A stretch of 26,950 bases of DNA from Deltaproteobacteria bacterium RBG_13_61_14 (GCA_001797815.1 MGQK01000090.1:19381-46330); one strand, 5' to 3'; counted from the first letter of the stretch, positions 14,887-22,991 are shown. The notes: generated by a model from the sequence alone, not told the origin. Made by a program: numbers and translations.

Positions 14887-16329
14887 CTAGAGCCAGATGG
14901 AAAGGTATTTCACTTCGGTATAGGCTTCAATCCCGCTGTGCCCCCCCTCGCGTCCCAGGCCGGATTCTTTCATCCCGCCAAAAGGCATCTGGGCCGCGGC
15001 CGGGCTGGGGTCGTTGACGCTGATGATGCCGGCCTGAAGCGCCTCGCCCAGCCGAAACGCGGTGGCCAGGTCGTGGGTCAGAATATAGGAAGCAAGACCA
15101 TAGGGGGTGTTGTTGGCTTCGCGGACCGCCTCATCCAGGTCGCGGTAAGGGATAATGGGCAGGATCGGCGCGAACGGCTCTTTCTGCATGATCAGCATCT
15201 CCCGGGTGATGCCGGTGGCAACGGTCGGCTCGTAGTAATAGCCCTTGCGGTATTTCTCTCCTGCCGGCCGTCTTCCCCCGCAGACAATGGCGCCGTCCTT
15301 TTTCTCGATGTCCGCCACCAGCTCTTCCGTGGCCTTGAGCCGGGTCGCATCAAAGAGCGGACCGACTTGCGTCCCCGGCTCCAGGCCCGGCCCGATCCTG
15401 AGCGCGCTCGCGCACCGGGCCGCAGCCTCGATAAAGGCCTCGGCCTTGGCCTCGGGCACATAACAGCGGCTGGGCGAGATGCAGACCTGGCCCATGTTCC
15501 GGAACTTGGCGGAGACGGCCCTTTCCGCGGCCTCCTCAATCCCAATGTCCGGGCAGACAATCAGGGGGCAATGGCCGCCCAGCTCCAGGCTCAGCTTCTT
15601 AAGCTGCGGCGCGGCCTTGGCCATCAGTTCCTTGCCCACCTCCACCGAGCCGGTAAAGCTGACCTTGCGCACCACCGGGTTCTGCAAGAACTCGTCCGCC
15701 ACCTCGCCGGGCGGGCCCATGACCAGGTTGGCGACTCCGGCCGGTATCCCGGCGTCCTCGAAACAGCGGAACAGCTCGACCGTGGCCAGGGGGGTCTGGC
15801 TGGCGGGCTTGGCCACCGCGGTGCAGCCCACGGCCAGGGCCGGGCCGAGCTTGCGGGAGATCAGGATCACCGGAAAGTTCCAGGGCGCGATGGCGCCGAC
15901 CACGCCCACCGGGCTGCGGAAGGTGAGCAGCCGCTTCTCGGCCAGGTGCGTGGGCATCCATTCCCCGTAATGGCGCTTGGCTTCCTCCGCCGACCACTCA
16001 AACACGTCCGCCGCGCCCTTGACCTCGCCCCGGGCCTCGGCCAGGGGCTTGCCCGCCTCCCGGGTCAGAAGCCGCGCGATTGCATCCACCCGCTCGCGGA
16101 TCAGGTCCGCCACCCGGCGCAGCTTGGCCGCGCGCTCGTAAACTAAAAGCCGGCTCCAGGCCGGGAACGCCCGCTCCGCCGCGGCGATCGCGCGCCGGGC
16201 GTCTTCGCGGTCGCCGTAAGCGGCCTCGGCAAAGACCTCGGCCGCGGCCGGGTCAATAATGCCCAGAGTCTTCTTCTTGGCCGCCTCGCACCAGGCACCG
16301 TCAATGAACAGCAGATACTCCGAACTCAC
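14887..16329 (-). CDS. NAD(P)-dependent aldehyde dehydrogenase (succinate-semialdehyde dehydrogenase-like)
   Basis: The 480-residue enzyme would oxidise an aldehyde to an acid in the cytoplasm. All core aldehyde-dehydrogenase residues are present: N151 (APWNFP), K174 (AKPAS), FTGSVEVG, E249 (LELGGH) and the nucleophile C283 (NMGQVCISPSR). MPFGGMKESGLGREGG is near the end. Length and motif wording are closest to the GabD/SSADH branch, but the substrate cannot be read from the sequence. The start is a GTG at 16329 with AGGGGGT upstream, and the MSSEYLLFIDGAW opening fits the family. A promoter lies at 16360-16388. The M28 gene follows on the same strand after 77 bases, with its own promoter. 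It is divergent from the ECF sigma gene. Confidence 0.93.
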   Translation of the reverse strand: MSSEYLLFIDGAWCEAAKKKTLGIIDPAAAEVFAEAAYGDREDARRAIAAAERAFPAWSRLLVYERAAKLRRVADLIRERVDAIARLLTREAGKPLAEARGEVKGAADVFEWSAEEAKRHYGEWMPTHLAEKRLLTFRSPVGVVGAIAPWNFPVILISRKLGPALAVGCTAVAKPASQTPLATVELFRCFEDAGIPAGVANLVMGPPGEVADEFLQNPVVRKVSFTGSVEVGKELMAKAAPQLKKLSLELGGHCPLIVCPDIGIEEAAERAVSAKFRNMGQVCISPSRCYVPEAKAEAFIEAAARCASALRIGPGLEPGTQVGPLFDATRLKATEELVADIEKKDGAIVCGGRRPAGEKYRKGYYYEPTVATGITREMLIMQKEPFAPILPIIPYRDLDEAVREANNTPYGLASYILTHDLATAFRLGEALQAGIISVNDPSPAAAQMPFGGMKESGLGREGGHSGIEAYTEVKYLSIWL

Positions 16330-16359
16330 GATCCGACCCCCTTTGCGTTTTCCTGTGCT

Positions 16360-16388
16360 AAAATAACACGCCCGACGGCAAGGGACAA
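16360..16388 (-). promoter_or_regulatory. Promoter of the aldehyde dehydrogenase gene
   Basis: On the minus strand, TTGTCC (16388-16383) and TATTTT (16365-16360) are spaced 17 bases apart. This gives a leader of about 24 bases that contains the Shine-Dalgarno AGGGGGT. Confidence 0.5.
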
Positions 16389-16405
16389 GGCCTTTCCCTT
16401 CCGGA

Positions 16406-16434
16406 TGAACATTTGGGCCGGCCTACCGATCTAA
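16406..16434 (+). promoter_or_regulatory. Possible ECF-type promoter of the sigma/anti-sigma operon
   Basis: TGAACAT (16406-16412) and TCTAA (16430-16434) resemble the -35 GGAACTT and -10 TCTRA elements of RpoE-type promoters, spaced 17 bases apart (16 is usual). If used it would imply autoregulation and an almost leaderless message for the ATG at 16445. Confidence 0.3.
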
Positions 16435-16444
16435 TGGTCAAAAG

Positions 16445-17065
16445 ATGGATGTTTCCGGCCATTGCTCCGATGCGACCCTGGTGCAGCAAGCCCGGAAGGG
16501 GCAACCCGCCGCCTTCCAGGAGCTGGTCGAGCGGCACCGGCTGACGGTCGCCCGGGTGGTGGCGCGGATCACCCGCCGGCCGGAGTGGGTGGACGACTTA
16601 ACCCAAGAGACCTTCTTCTCCGCTTATCAAAACCTGGCGCAATTCGAGGGCCGTTCTTCTTTCCTCACCTGGATCTACCGGATCGCGGTCAACCTGAGCC
16701 TGCGCGAGCTGGAAAAAGAACAGGCGCGCCAGCGCCTGCGCCAGGCTTACGCCGAGGCGTTTCCCTCGCCCGATACCTTGATCGTGCCCTGGGGTCAAGG
16801 CGGCGAGAAAGTCGTGTTGGACCGGGAAGCGCAAAAGGCGGTGCGCAAGGCCCTGGACCAGCTTGACCCGGAACACCGCATCGTCCTGGTGCTCCGTTAT
16901 TTGGAGGACCTCTCCTCCCCGGAGATCGCAGCGATCCTGCAGATCCCGGCCGGCACGGTGCGCTCGCGCTTGTATCACGGCCGGTTTAAGCTCATGCAAC
17001 TGCTCCTTCCGGCCCGGGAGCGGCCGGCGTCCCCCAAAGCAAAGGACATTCCCCATGAAATGTGA
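16445..17065 (+). CDS. ECF-type RNA polymerase sigma factor (RpoE-like)
   Basis: The 206-residue group 4 sigma factor has region 2 at about residues 10-95 (WVDDLTQETFFSAYQNLAQFEG, FLTWIYRIAVNLSLRELEK). Region 4 is at about 135-190 (LDPEHRIVLVLRYLEDLSSPEIA, then IPAGTVRSRLYHGRFKL). There is no region 3 and no N-terminal region 1.1, as expected for ECF factors. It should direct RNA polymerase to a small regulon when released from its anti-sigma factor, which is encoded by the next gene and overlaps it by 11 bases. The start has no Shine-Dalgarno. The downstream exported proteins suggest an envelope-related signal; this is inference. Confidence 0.93.
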   Translation: MDVSGHCSDATLVQQARKGQPAAFQELVERHRLTVARVVARITRRPEWVDDLTQETFFSAYQNLAQFEGRSSFLTWIYRIAVNLSLRELEKEQARQRLRQAYAEAFPSPDTLIVPWGQGGEKVVLDREAQKAVRKALDQLDPEHRIVLVLRYLEDLSSPEIAAILQIPAGTVRSRLYHGRFKLMQLLLPARERPASPKAKDIPHEM

Positions 17066-17507
17066 AGAACTGCGGCTGCAACTGGTGGACTACTTCGACG
17101 GCGAACTGACGCCGGCGGAGCAGGAGGCCCTGGCCTCGCACCTTCAGGCCTGCGCCGCCTGCCGGGAGCTTGCGGCCAAGCTGGAGAAGAGCCTGGCGGT
17201 GTTCCAGGCCGTGGCTTTGGCCGAGCCTGCTCCCGGAGAGCCTGCCTTCGCGCTCCCCGAAGAGGAGGCCCGGCCGACCCGCTTCTCCCGCCGGCTGGTC
17301 GGCTGGCTGGCCCTGGCCGCGACCTTGATCTTTATCCTCGGCGCCGGAGTCTATCTCCGCCTCCAGTCCTCGACGCCGCCGACGGTGGTTTTAGAACCGG
17401 CGGTGCGGGTGACCGGCGAAAACCTGGACGCCTCGATCTCGGACAAAAGTTTTGTGCTCCACGGCCACGGCATTTCGCAGCGAAACCACCTGGACCTGAA
17501 GCTCTGA
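17055..17507 (+). CDS. Anti-sigma factor with zinc-binding ZAS domain and one transmembrane helix
   Basis: 150 residues. The N-terminal putative zinc finger has the ZAS signature H29-x3-C33-x2-C36 (SHLQACAACREL), preceded by LVDYFDGELTPAEQ, typical of anti-sigma factors (zf-HC2). A single transmembrane helix spans about 81-101, leaving a 49-residue outer tail. The ATG at 17055 overlaps the end of the sigma gene by 11 bases, consistent with translational coupling and tight stoichiometry. It should hold the ECF sigma factor at the inner membrane. No site proteases for its degradation are in the window. Confidence 0.9.
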   Translation: MKCEELRLQLVDYFDGELTPAEQEALASHLQACAACRELAAKLEKSLAVFQAVALAEPAPGEPAFALPEEEARPTRFSRRLVGWLALAATLIFILGAGVYLRLQSSTPPTVVLEPAVRVTGENLDASISDKSFVLHGHGISQRNHLDLKL

Positions 17508-17514
17508 GGTGATC

Positions 17515-18573
17515 ATGAAAAATCCCTTTCCCTGCCGGACGCTGGTCGTCATCGGCCTTTGCTTCGGCCTGGTATTGGCGACTGCCCCGGCCCCAGCCGC
17601 CGAGAGCGTGCAAGCGCGGGGCAACCTGGACATCCCGCGGGGCCGGGAAGTCGGGGACGTGGTGGTGGCCGACGGCAACGTGCGGATCGGGGGCACGGTG
17701 CTGGGCTCGGTTTACGTGGCCGCGGGCGATGTCTTGCTTGCGCCCGGCGCCCGGGTTCAGGGCAGCCTGACCGTGATCGGCGGCGACGCCTGGGTCTCGG
17801 CCGGGGCGAGGGTGGACAAGGGAATTTATATTTTTGCCGGCCGGGCCCACCTGGAAGAGGGAGCGCAGATCGCGGGCGAAGTGCAGGTGGTGGAAAAGTC
17901 GGCTTCCCTCACCCCGCAAAAGATCGCGCTGGTCAGCCGCTACCTGCTGCTGGACCGAGTAGTGCCCGGCCCGTCCTTTTCCCTGGAGCAACTGGCTAAC
18001 CTGGACCTGGCCAAGCTGCGCTTGCGGAAGACCTCCTCGGAGAAAGTCGCCTACCTGGACCTGGGCAGACTGGGCAAGAGGCCCCTGGAGTTCCGGGAAG
18101 TGCTCGACGCCCGGGAGCTCCGCGCCGACCGCGCCCGGATCACGGTGATCAAATTCATCAACCCGGCTGCGGCCGAGGGGTTTTGGGATTCCTTGCGCGA
18201 ATTGCCCGAGGACCAGATGAGCAACTCGGTCCATTCCAGCCTGGGCGAAGGCGCGCACTGGTATTTCCGCTGCAGCGGCAGGGCCGATTTGTTGTGGACC
18301 CGGGACCAGTACCTAATCGCCATCCAAAGCGGCTATTTTCACGACGATCATTTCAGCCCCGATCAACGCAGGCCCGTCGAGCGCTCCCATGATTCGCCGC
18401 GGACCCGGGACCAGCATCCGGCCGCTCATGAAAACCGCCGGTCCCATGACGACGATCATCTGCTCGCGGGCCAATGGGGACCGCTGGAGCGCACCCGCGA
18501 CCAGGTCCGGCAAGCGCTGGAAGCGTTGTTCCGGCAATCCAGTCAGCCCGAATTAGAAGGAGGGGAAAAATAA
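17515..18573 (+). CDS. Exported bactofilin-like beta-helix protein with His/Asp-rich repeats
   Basis: 352 residues. A signal peptide (about 1-29, ending in ATAPAPAAE) sends it out of the cytoplasm, unlike ordinary bactofilins. Residues 30-130 are short hydrophobic/glycine repeats of the bactofilin/polymer-forming type (GDVVVADGNVRIGGTVLGSV, GSLTVIGGDAWVSAGARV). A middle domain (about 145-260) is unrecognised. From residue about 262 there are imperfect tandem repeats built on TRDQ and HDDH (see 18298-18504). The ATG at 17515 follows GAGGTG closely, with a GTG two codons earlier as the alternative. It is the third gene of the sigma-factor operon, overlaps the next gene at TAATG, and is probably a target or sensor partner of the sigma system. 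Function unknown. Confidence 0.8.
   Translation: MKNPFPCRTLVVIGLCFGLVLATAPAPAAESVQARGNLDIPRGREVGDVVVADGNVRIGGTVLGSVYVAAGDVLLAPGARVQGSLTVIGGDAWVSAGARVDKGIYIFAGRAHLEEGAQIAGEVQVVEKSASLTPQKIALVSRYLLLDRVVPGPSFSLEQLANLDLAKLRLRKTSSEKVAYLDLGRLGKRPLEFREVLDARELRADRARITVIKFINPAAAEGFWDSLRELPEDQMSNSVHSSLGEGAHWYFRCSGRADLLWTRDQYLIAIQSGYFHDDHFSPDQRRPVERSHDSPRTRDQHPAAHENRRSHDDDHLLAGQWGPLERTRDQVRQALEALFRQSSQPELEGGEK
18298..18504 (+). repeat. Imperfect tandem coding repeat (TRDQ...HDDH units)
   Basis: TRDQ occurs at codons 18298-18309, 18403-18414 and 18493-18504. Between them are units of 35 and 30 codons that each carry a Ser-x-His-Asp-Asp-His core and end in a Pro-x-Glu-Arg segment. At DNA level the cores share GACGATCAT. 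The histidine/aspartate density suggests metal or cation binding, which is inference. Confidence 0.55.
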
Positions 18574-19415
18574 TGAAGTGGAAACACGTGGGTAGATTTC
18601 AAATCATGACCGTCGGTCTCGCACTCAGCCTGGTCTTGCTGCCTGGGTGGAGGCTGGCCCGGGCCGAGGAGCCGAACTACGAAAAGAGCGATGATTTCGA
18701 GAAGAGCAAAGAGGAGTTCGGCCGGGAGAAGCCTCCGGTGGACGTCCGCCTGGGTGAGAAGAAAGAACATCACGCGAAGCCGGCCAAGGAGCGCAAGACC
18801 CCGGCCTGGCTCAAGGGCAAGACCGTGGGCGGCTGGGGCGGGCCGACCATGAACTACCTGGGGTTGGACCTGGACGTGTTTGAGCCGCTCACCGAGGGCC
18901 GCGGTCTCAACGAGTTTCATCACGATACCTGGCTGATCGGCGGCATGGGCGTGGGCCGGATCGGACCGGTGCGGATCGGCGGCATGGGTTTTGGCGACAG
19001 CCAGAGCCAGCGCAAGACCGTGGCGGGGGACGAGCGCAAGGCGACGATTGACCTCGCCGGGGGCGGAGGGATCCTGGAGTTGGAGGGAGACCTTCTTCCC
19101 AAGGTGGGCCTTTTCGGCGGGGCCATGCTCGGCGGCGGCAACATCCGCCTCTCGGCCCGAGGCGCGGACCTGACCGACCAGGAATGGGACGAGAGCGAGA
19201 CCTTCTTCCTGGCCTATCCTTACGGGGGCCTCACCGTGAAGGTCCTGCCCTTCATGCGCCTGGAGGCCACCTACGGCTGGCTGTTCTTCGATTATTCCCC
19301 GGGCGGCGCGGATTACGCGCCCGGGCCCGGCGTCAAGGCCGTGGACGGCTCGCTGTCCGGCGCCGGCACCGCCCAGGTGCGGCTGCTCTTCGGATACGAG
19401 ACCAAGCTGAAGTAG
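18573..19415 (+). CDS. Exported, probably outer-membrane beta-rich protein
   Basis: 280 residues, family not recognised. A signal peptide (about 1-30, ending LARAEE) is followed by a charged Glu/Lys segment and then glycine-rich amphipathic strands (GVGRIGPVRIGGMGFG, KVGLFGGAMLGGGNIRL, AYPYGGLTVKVLPFMRLEATYGWLFF). The protein ends in alternating hydrophobic residues (QVRLLFGYETKLK). The alternation suggests a small beta-barrel or a beta-sheet envelope protein. The start overlaps the previous stop (TAATG) and is preceded by GGAGGGG. As the last gene of the ECF sigma operon it is a likely effector of the envelope response. Two hairpins follow downstream (19447-19463, 19479-19510). Confidence 0.78.
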   Translation: MKWKHVGRFQIMTVGLALSLVLLPGWRLARAEEPNYEKSDDFEKSKEEFGREKPPVDVRLGEKKEHHAKPAKERKTPAWLKGKTVGGWGGPTMNYLGLDLDVFEPLTEGRGLNEFHHDTWLIGGMGVGRIGPVRIGGMGFGDSQSQRKTVAGDERKATIDLAGGGGILELEGDLLPKVGLFGGAMLGGGNIRLSARGADLTDQEWDESETFFLAYPYGGLTVKVLPFMRLEATYGWLFFDYSPGGADYAPGPGVKAVDGSLSGAGTAQVRLLFGYETKLK

Positions 19416-19446
19416 CGAAGCCCTCTCCTTTCCCGGCGGCAGGACA

Positions 19447-19463
19447 GGTCCTCCCGGAGGACC
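19447..19463 (+). other. Short hairpin downstream of the sigma operon
   Basis: GGTCCTC and GAGGACC pair perfectly around CCG. It precedes a stronger hairpin by 15 bases. Confidence 0.4.
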
Positions 19464-19478
19464 CGGGAAAGTCCGCAA

Positions 19479-19510
19479 CCGGCCCCCGGCTCTGAAAAGC
19501 CGAGGGCCGG
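19479..19510 (+). terminator. Possible transcription terminator of the ECF sigma operon
   Basis: CCGGCCCCCGGCT (19479-19491) pairs with AGCCGAGGGCCGG (19498-19510) with one mismatch around a six-base loop. It has no clear T-run, so it may be a non-canonical terminator or only a structure that stabilises the 3' end. The gap from here to the next promoter at 19700 shows nothing else recognisable. Confidence 0.45.
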
Positions 19511-19699
19511 CGCATTTCCCAGGGTCCGGATCTTTCGCCGAACCCAAAGAGCTCCGGGGTTCGACATATAGGCCTTACAGAAACAATCTGGCTCCGGCCG
19601 GTCTTCTCTGCTGTAGCGGAACATTACACCCTCGCCGATGTTTTCCCCAACCGGCAGACGGTATATCGCATTCGCTACCAACCGCCCTAAGCAAAATCT

Positions 19700-19729
19700 T
19701 TGCCCAAACCCAATGAAATAGTTTATAAT
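19700..19729 (+). promoter_or_regulatory. Promoter of the FAD-enzyme/GT4/pilD/pilS/pilR operon
   Basis: TTGCCC (19700-19705) and a consensus TATAAT (19724-19729) are spaced 18 bases apart. The predicted start near 19736 leaves only about eight bases before the ATG at 19745. Confidence 0.55.
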
Positions 19730-19744
19730 TTTAAGAACAAGCCC

Positions 19745-21028
19745 ATGATTGCCATTATCGGCGCCGGTCTGGCGGGATTGTCCGCGGCTTATCATCTCAA
19801 GGGGAAAGAGTTTCGCCTCTTCGAGAAAGAAGCTCGCCCGGGCGGCCTGGCCCGCACCGAAAAGCAGGACGGCTTGCTTTTTGATCGCGCCGGCCACCTG
19901 CTCCATTTCCGGGACGCGAAGGTCAAGGGCTGGGTGCAGGAGCTGCTCGGCGACAACTGGCTGGCGCACGAGCGCCGCGCCACCATCTTCTCCCAGGGGG
20001 TCGAGACGCCTTATCCCTTCCAGGCCCATACCTACGGCCTGCCCAAGGAAACCGTGCGGGACTGCGTTCAGGGATTCCTCGAGGCCTGCCTCCAGGCCGA
20101 GCGGCACCTCCCGGCTCCCGACGACCTGGCCGGATGGTTCCTGCACACCTTCGGCGAAGGCTTTGCCCGCCACTTCTTCTTCCCTTTCAACTACAAACTC
20201 TGGCGCCGCGATTTGCGGGAGATGACCGCGGACTGGGTCAGTTGGTCCGTGCCCCGGCCCTCGCTTTCCGAGGTGATCGCCGGAGCCATCGGGCTCCAGA
20301 CCAGCCCGATGGGCTACAACTCGACCTTCCTCTATCCCCGGCGGGACGGGATCGAGAGCCTGCCCCGGGCGCTCGCGGCCGCGGTCGGCCCGATCGAGAC
20401 GAACCGGGAATTGGTGGAGGTGCATCCCAAAGAGAAGATGCTGGTGTTTGAGGATGGCGAGAAGGTGCGCTACCGCAAGGTCATTGCCACCTTGCCCTTG
20501 CCGGAATTGATCCGCCGGATTCAGGGCGCGCCCGCGGAGATCCAGGCCGCGGCCCAGGGTCTAAAGCAGGTTTCGGTCCTTTGCATCCACCTGGGCGTGG
20601 CCGGCCCGCCGATTTCGAAGCAACACTGGATCTATTTCCCGGAACCGGGGTTTCCTTTTTACCGCTGCGGCTTCTACTCCAACTATTATCCGGCGCCGGC
20701 CGGCCGCCACAGCCTGGTCCTGGAATTATCGCTGCGGCCCGAGGAACTTCTTCGGCGCGGCCCGGAAATTCAGGAGTCCTGCCTGGCGGCTTTCCGGGAG
20801 ACGGGGTTTCTTCAGAGCGCGCACCGGGTCCTGCACCTGAGTGCGCTCGCGCTTCCCTATGCCTACGTGATCTATGACCGGCATCGAAAGAAGCACCTGC
20901 CCAGGCTCCTGGCCTGGCTGCGCGGGCTGGAGATTTACCCGGCCGGCCGCTACGCCCGCTGGGAATACGGGACCATGGAAGACGCGCTCAGCCAGGGCCG
21001 CGAGGCGGCCGCGGAAGTTCGCGGATGA
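19745..21028 (+). CDS. FAD-dependent oxidoreductase related to UDP-galactopyranose mutase / protoporphyrinogen oxidase-like enzymes
   Basis: 427 residues. A Rossmann FAD-binding site opens the protein (MIAIIGAGLAGLSAAYHL), followed by FEKEARPGGLARTE and the FDRAGHLLHF block. The middle segment HFFFPFNYKLWRRD with YPRRDGIESLPRAL is the pattern seen in UDP-galactopyranose-mutase-like and related amine-oxidase-fold proteins of polysaccharide clusters. It ends in a typical C-terminal FAD block (AGRYARWEYGTMEDALSQGR). I chose the ATG at 19745 because the FAD motif should be at the very start and the promoter lies just upstream; a TTG at 19700 would lie in the -35 element. It overlaps the glycosyltransferase gene by ATGA. 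A role in modifying or transferring a sugar is inferred from the neighbour; the exact reaction is unknown. Confidence 0.82.
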   Translation: MIAIIGAGLAGLSAAYHLKGKEFRLFEKEARPGGLARTEKQDGLLFDRAGHLLHFRDAKVKGWVQELLGDNWLAHERRATIFSQGVETPYPFQAHTYGLPKETVRDCVQGFLEACLQAERHLPAPDDLAGWFLHTFGEGFARHFFFPFNYKLWRRDLREMTADWVSWSVPRPSLSEVIAGAIGLQTSPMGYNSTFLYPRRDGIESLPRALAAAVGPIETNRELVEVHPKEKMLVFEDGEKVRYRKVIATLPLPELIRRIQGAPAEIQAAAQGLKQVSVLCIHLGVAGPPISKQHWIYFPEPGFPFYRCGFYSNYYPAPAGRHSLVLELSLRPEELLRRGPEIQESCLAAFRETGFLQSAHRVLHLSALALPYAYVIYDRHRKKHLPRLLAWLRGLEIYPAGRYARWEYGTMEDALSQGREAAAEVRG

Positions 21029-22200
21029 AGGCGCGGGTGGTGCACCTGATCACCAAACTCGAGTTGGGCGGCGCCCAGGGCAACACCCTCCATACCGTGC
21101 GGGGCTTGGACCGCCGGCGCTTTTCGGTGGCGCTTTGGGCCGGGGATGGCGGCATCCTCGAGGAGGAAGCGCGGCAGATCCCGGACCTGGATATCGAGGT
21201 CATCCCGGGGCTCCGGCGAGAGGTCAGTCCGGTGCAGGATCTGCGGGCGCTCGTGATCCTCTGGAGCAAGCTCAAGCAAGAGATGAAACGGTTTGCGCCG
21301 GCGCCGGTGATCCTGCACACCCACAGCTCCAAGGCCGGGATCCTCGGCCGGCTGGCCGCAAGGCTGGCGGGCGTGCCGTTGGTGGTCCACACCTATCACG
21401 GTTTCGGTTTCAACCGCGGCCAGCCCTGGCCGGTGCGGCAGTTTTACATCGGCCTGGAAAGGCTGACCGGCCGGATGAGCCGGGCCCTGGTCGCGGTGAG
21501 TTATGCCAACCTGGAAGAAGCGGTGCGCTTGGGCCTGGCCCGGCAAGAGCAGATCCGGGTGATCCGGAGCGGCATCGCGCTGCAAGAATTCCGGCCGCGG
21601 CCGTTTGACCGGTTGAACCTGCGCCGGGAGCTGGGGGTCAGCCCCGACTCCTCCCTGGTGACCATGGTTGCCTGTCTCAAGCCGCAGAAGAGTCCGCTGG
21701 ATTTCGCCCGGCTCGCGGCCCGGGTCCTAAAGGAGGCGCCGGACGCGGAGTTTGCCCTGGCCGGGGACGGCGAGCTGCGGCCCGAATTGGAGCGGCTGGT
21801 GGCCGAGCTGGGCATCCGCGAGCGGTTCCATCTGCTCGGCTGGCGCCGGGATGTGCCGGAGCTGTTGTGGGCCTCGGATGTGCTGGTGCTGACCTCGCTC
21901 TGGGAAGGTTTGCCCCGGGTTTACCTTGAGGCTCATTCCGCGGGCCTGCCGGTGGTGGGGACCCGGGTGGACGGAGCGGCCGAGGCGGTGAAAGACGGCG
22001 AGAACGGCTACCTGTTCGAGCCGGGGGACATTGCCGGCATGGCCTCCGCGGTAACCGCCTTGCTGTGCGATCCGGCCCAGCGCCGGCGCCTGGGCGAGGC
22101 CGGCCGGGCGCGGGTGGATGAGTTCGATATCCGGCACCTGGTGCCGGCGCTGGAAGCGCTCTACGAGGAGTTGCTGGCCGCCGGGGCCGGGCGCGCATGA
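21025..22200 (+). CDS. GT4-family glycosyltransferase
   Basis: The 391-residue GT-B glycosyltransferase has an N-terminal acceptor domain opening VVHLITKLELGGAQGNTLHTV, with ILHTHSSKAGILGRLAARLAGVP and HTYHGFGF. The C-terminal nucleotide-sugar domain has VACLKPQKSPLDFARLAA and FALAGDGEL. The GT4 donor motif follows as EGLPRVYLEAHSAGLPVVGT, with both conserved glutamates. It acts at the cytoplasmic membrane face in glycan or glycoconjugate assembly. It overlaps the FAD-enzyme gene before it and the prepilin peptidase gene after it, each by ATGA, so all are translated together. Acceptor and sugar unknown; surface polysaccharide or pilin glycosylation are both possible. Confidence 0.92.
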   Translation: MKARVVHLITKLELGGAQGNTLHTVRGLDRRRFSVALWAGDGGILEEEARQIPDLDIEVIPGLRREVSPVQDLRALVILWSKLKQEMKRFAPAPVILHTHSSKAGILGRLAARLAGVPLVVHTYHGFGFNRGQPWPVRQFYIGLERLTGRMSRALVAVSYANLEEAVRLGLARQEQIRVIRSGIALQEFRPRPFDRLNLRRELGVSPDSSLVTMVACLKPQKSPLDFARLAARVLKEAPDAEFALAGDGELRPELERLVAELGIRERFHLLGWRRDVPELLWASDVLVLTSLWEGLPRVYLEAHSAGLPVVGTRVDGAAEAVKDGENGYLFEPGDIAGMASAVTALLCDPAQRRRLGEAGRARVDEFDIRHLVPALEALYEELLAAGAGRA

Positions 22201-22991
22201 AGATGTTGGAGCCGGAAATCCTGCAATGGTTCGCGCTGGTGTTCGGGGCGGTGGTGGGAAGCTTTTTAAACGTGGTGATCTGGCGCCTGCCCCGGGAGGA
22301 GTCGCTGATCCGGCCGGGCTCGCATTGCCCGGCCTGCGGGGCTCCCATCCGGCGGTATGACAATATCCCGATCGTAAGCTGGCTTCTGCTGCGCGGCCGC
22401 TGCCGCTCGTGCCGGGCCGGGATCTCGGTCCGCTATCCCCTGGTCGAGCTTTTCAGCGCGCTCCTGAGCTTCTTCCTCTTCCAACGCTTCGGCGCCTCCT
22501 GGCACTACCTGGTCTATTTCGGGTTCGCGGCCGGACTCCTCGCCGCATCCGCCATTGACCTCGTCCACCGCATCATCCCGGACGAGATCAGCCTGGCCGG
22601 AACCGCCGCCGGCCTCCTCATCGCCCTGATCCCGAAAGCGCCGGTGCCGTTCCTCTCGGCGCTGCTCGGCGCGCTCGCCGGGTTCCTTTCCCTCTCCCTG
22701 GTCATCGCCGGCTACTGGCTCCTCACCCGGCGCGAGGGCATGGGCATGGGCGATCCCAAGCTGCTCGCCGCCATCGGCGCCTTCCTGGGATGGCAGGCCC
22801 TGCCCTTCGTGGTCCTGGCGGCTTCCTTCACCGGCACGATCGTGGGCCTGGGCATGATCCTGGTCCAGAAAAAAGGCCGCTTTTACAAAATTCCCTTCGG
22901 ACCGTTCCTCTCCCTGGGCGCCTGGATTTGGCTCCTCTTCGAGCCGACGCTTCAGGAGTGGATCTTCCGTGGACCGGGAGGTTGGGGATGA
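22197..22991 (+). CDS. pilD: Prepilin peptidase / leader peptidase (A24A)
   Basis: The 264-residue inner-membrane aspartic protease cleaves type IV prepilin or pseudopilin leaders and N-methylates the new N-terminus. The methylase domain opens with GSFLNVVIWRLP and has the zinc site C44/C47 and C69/C72. The catalytic aspartates are D121 (SAIDLVHRIIPD) and D186 (GMGMGDPKLL). About seven transmembrane helices complete the typical length, and FGPFLSLGAW is near the end. The ATG at 22197 overlaps the preceding stop by ATGA, and its own stop overlaps the kinase start in the same way. No pilin genes are within the window. Confidence 0.95.
   Translation: MKMLEPEILQWFALVFGAVVGSFLNVVIWRLPREESLIRPGSHCPACGAPIRRYDNIPIVSWLLLRGRCRSCRAGISVRYPLVELFSALLSFFLFQRFGASWHYLVYFGFAAGLLAASAIDLVHRIIPDEISLAGTAAGLLIALIPKAPVPFLSALLGALAGFLSLSLVIAGYWLLTRREGMGMGDPKLLAAIGAFLGWQALPFVVLAASFTGTIVGLGMILVQKKGRFYKIPFGPFLSLGAWIWLLFEPTLQEWIFRGPGGWG

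Noticed and set aside
14884-16146. Long plus-strand frame opposite the aldehyde dehydrogenase gene
   Set aside because: It has no family motifs, while the minus-strand frame has all catalytic residues of aldehyde dehydrogenases.
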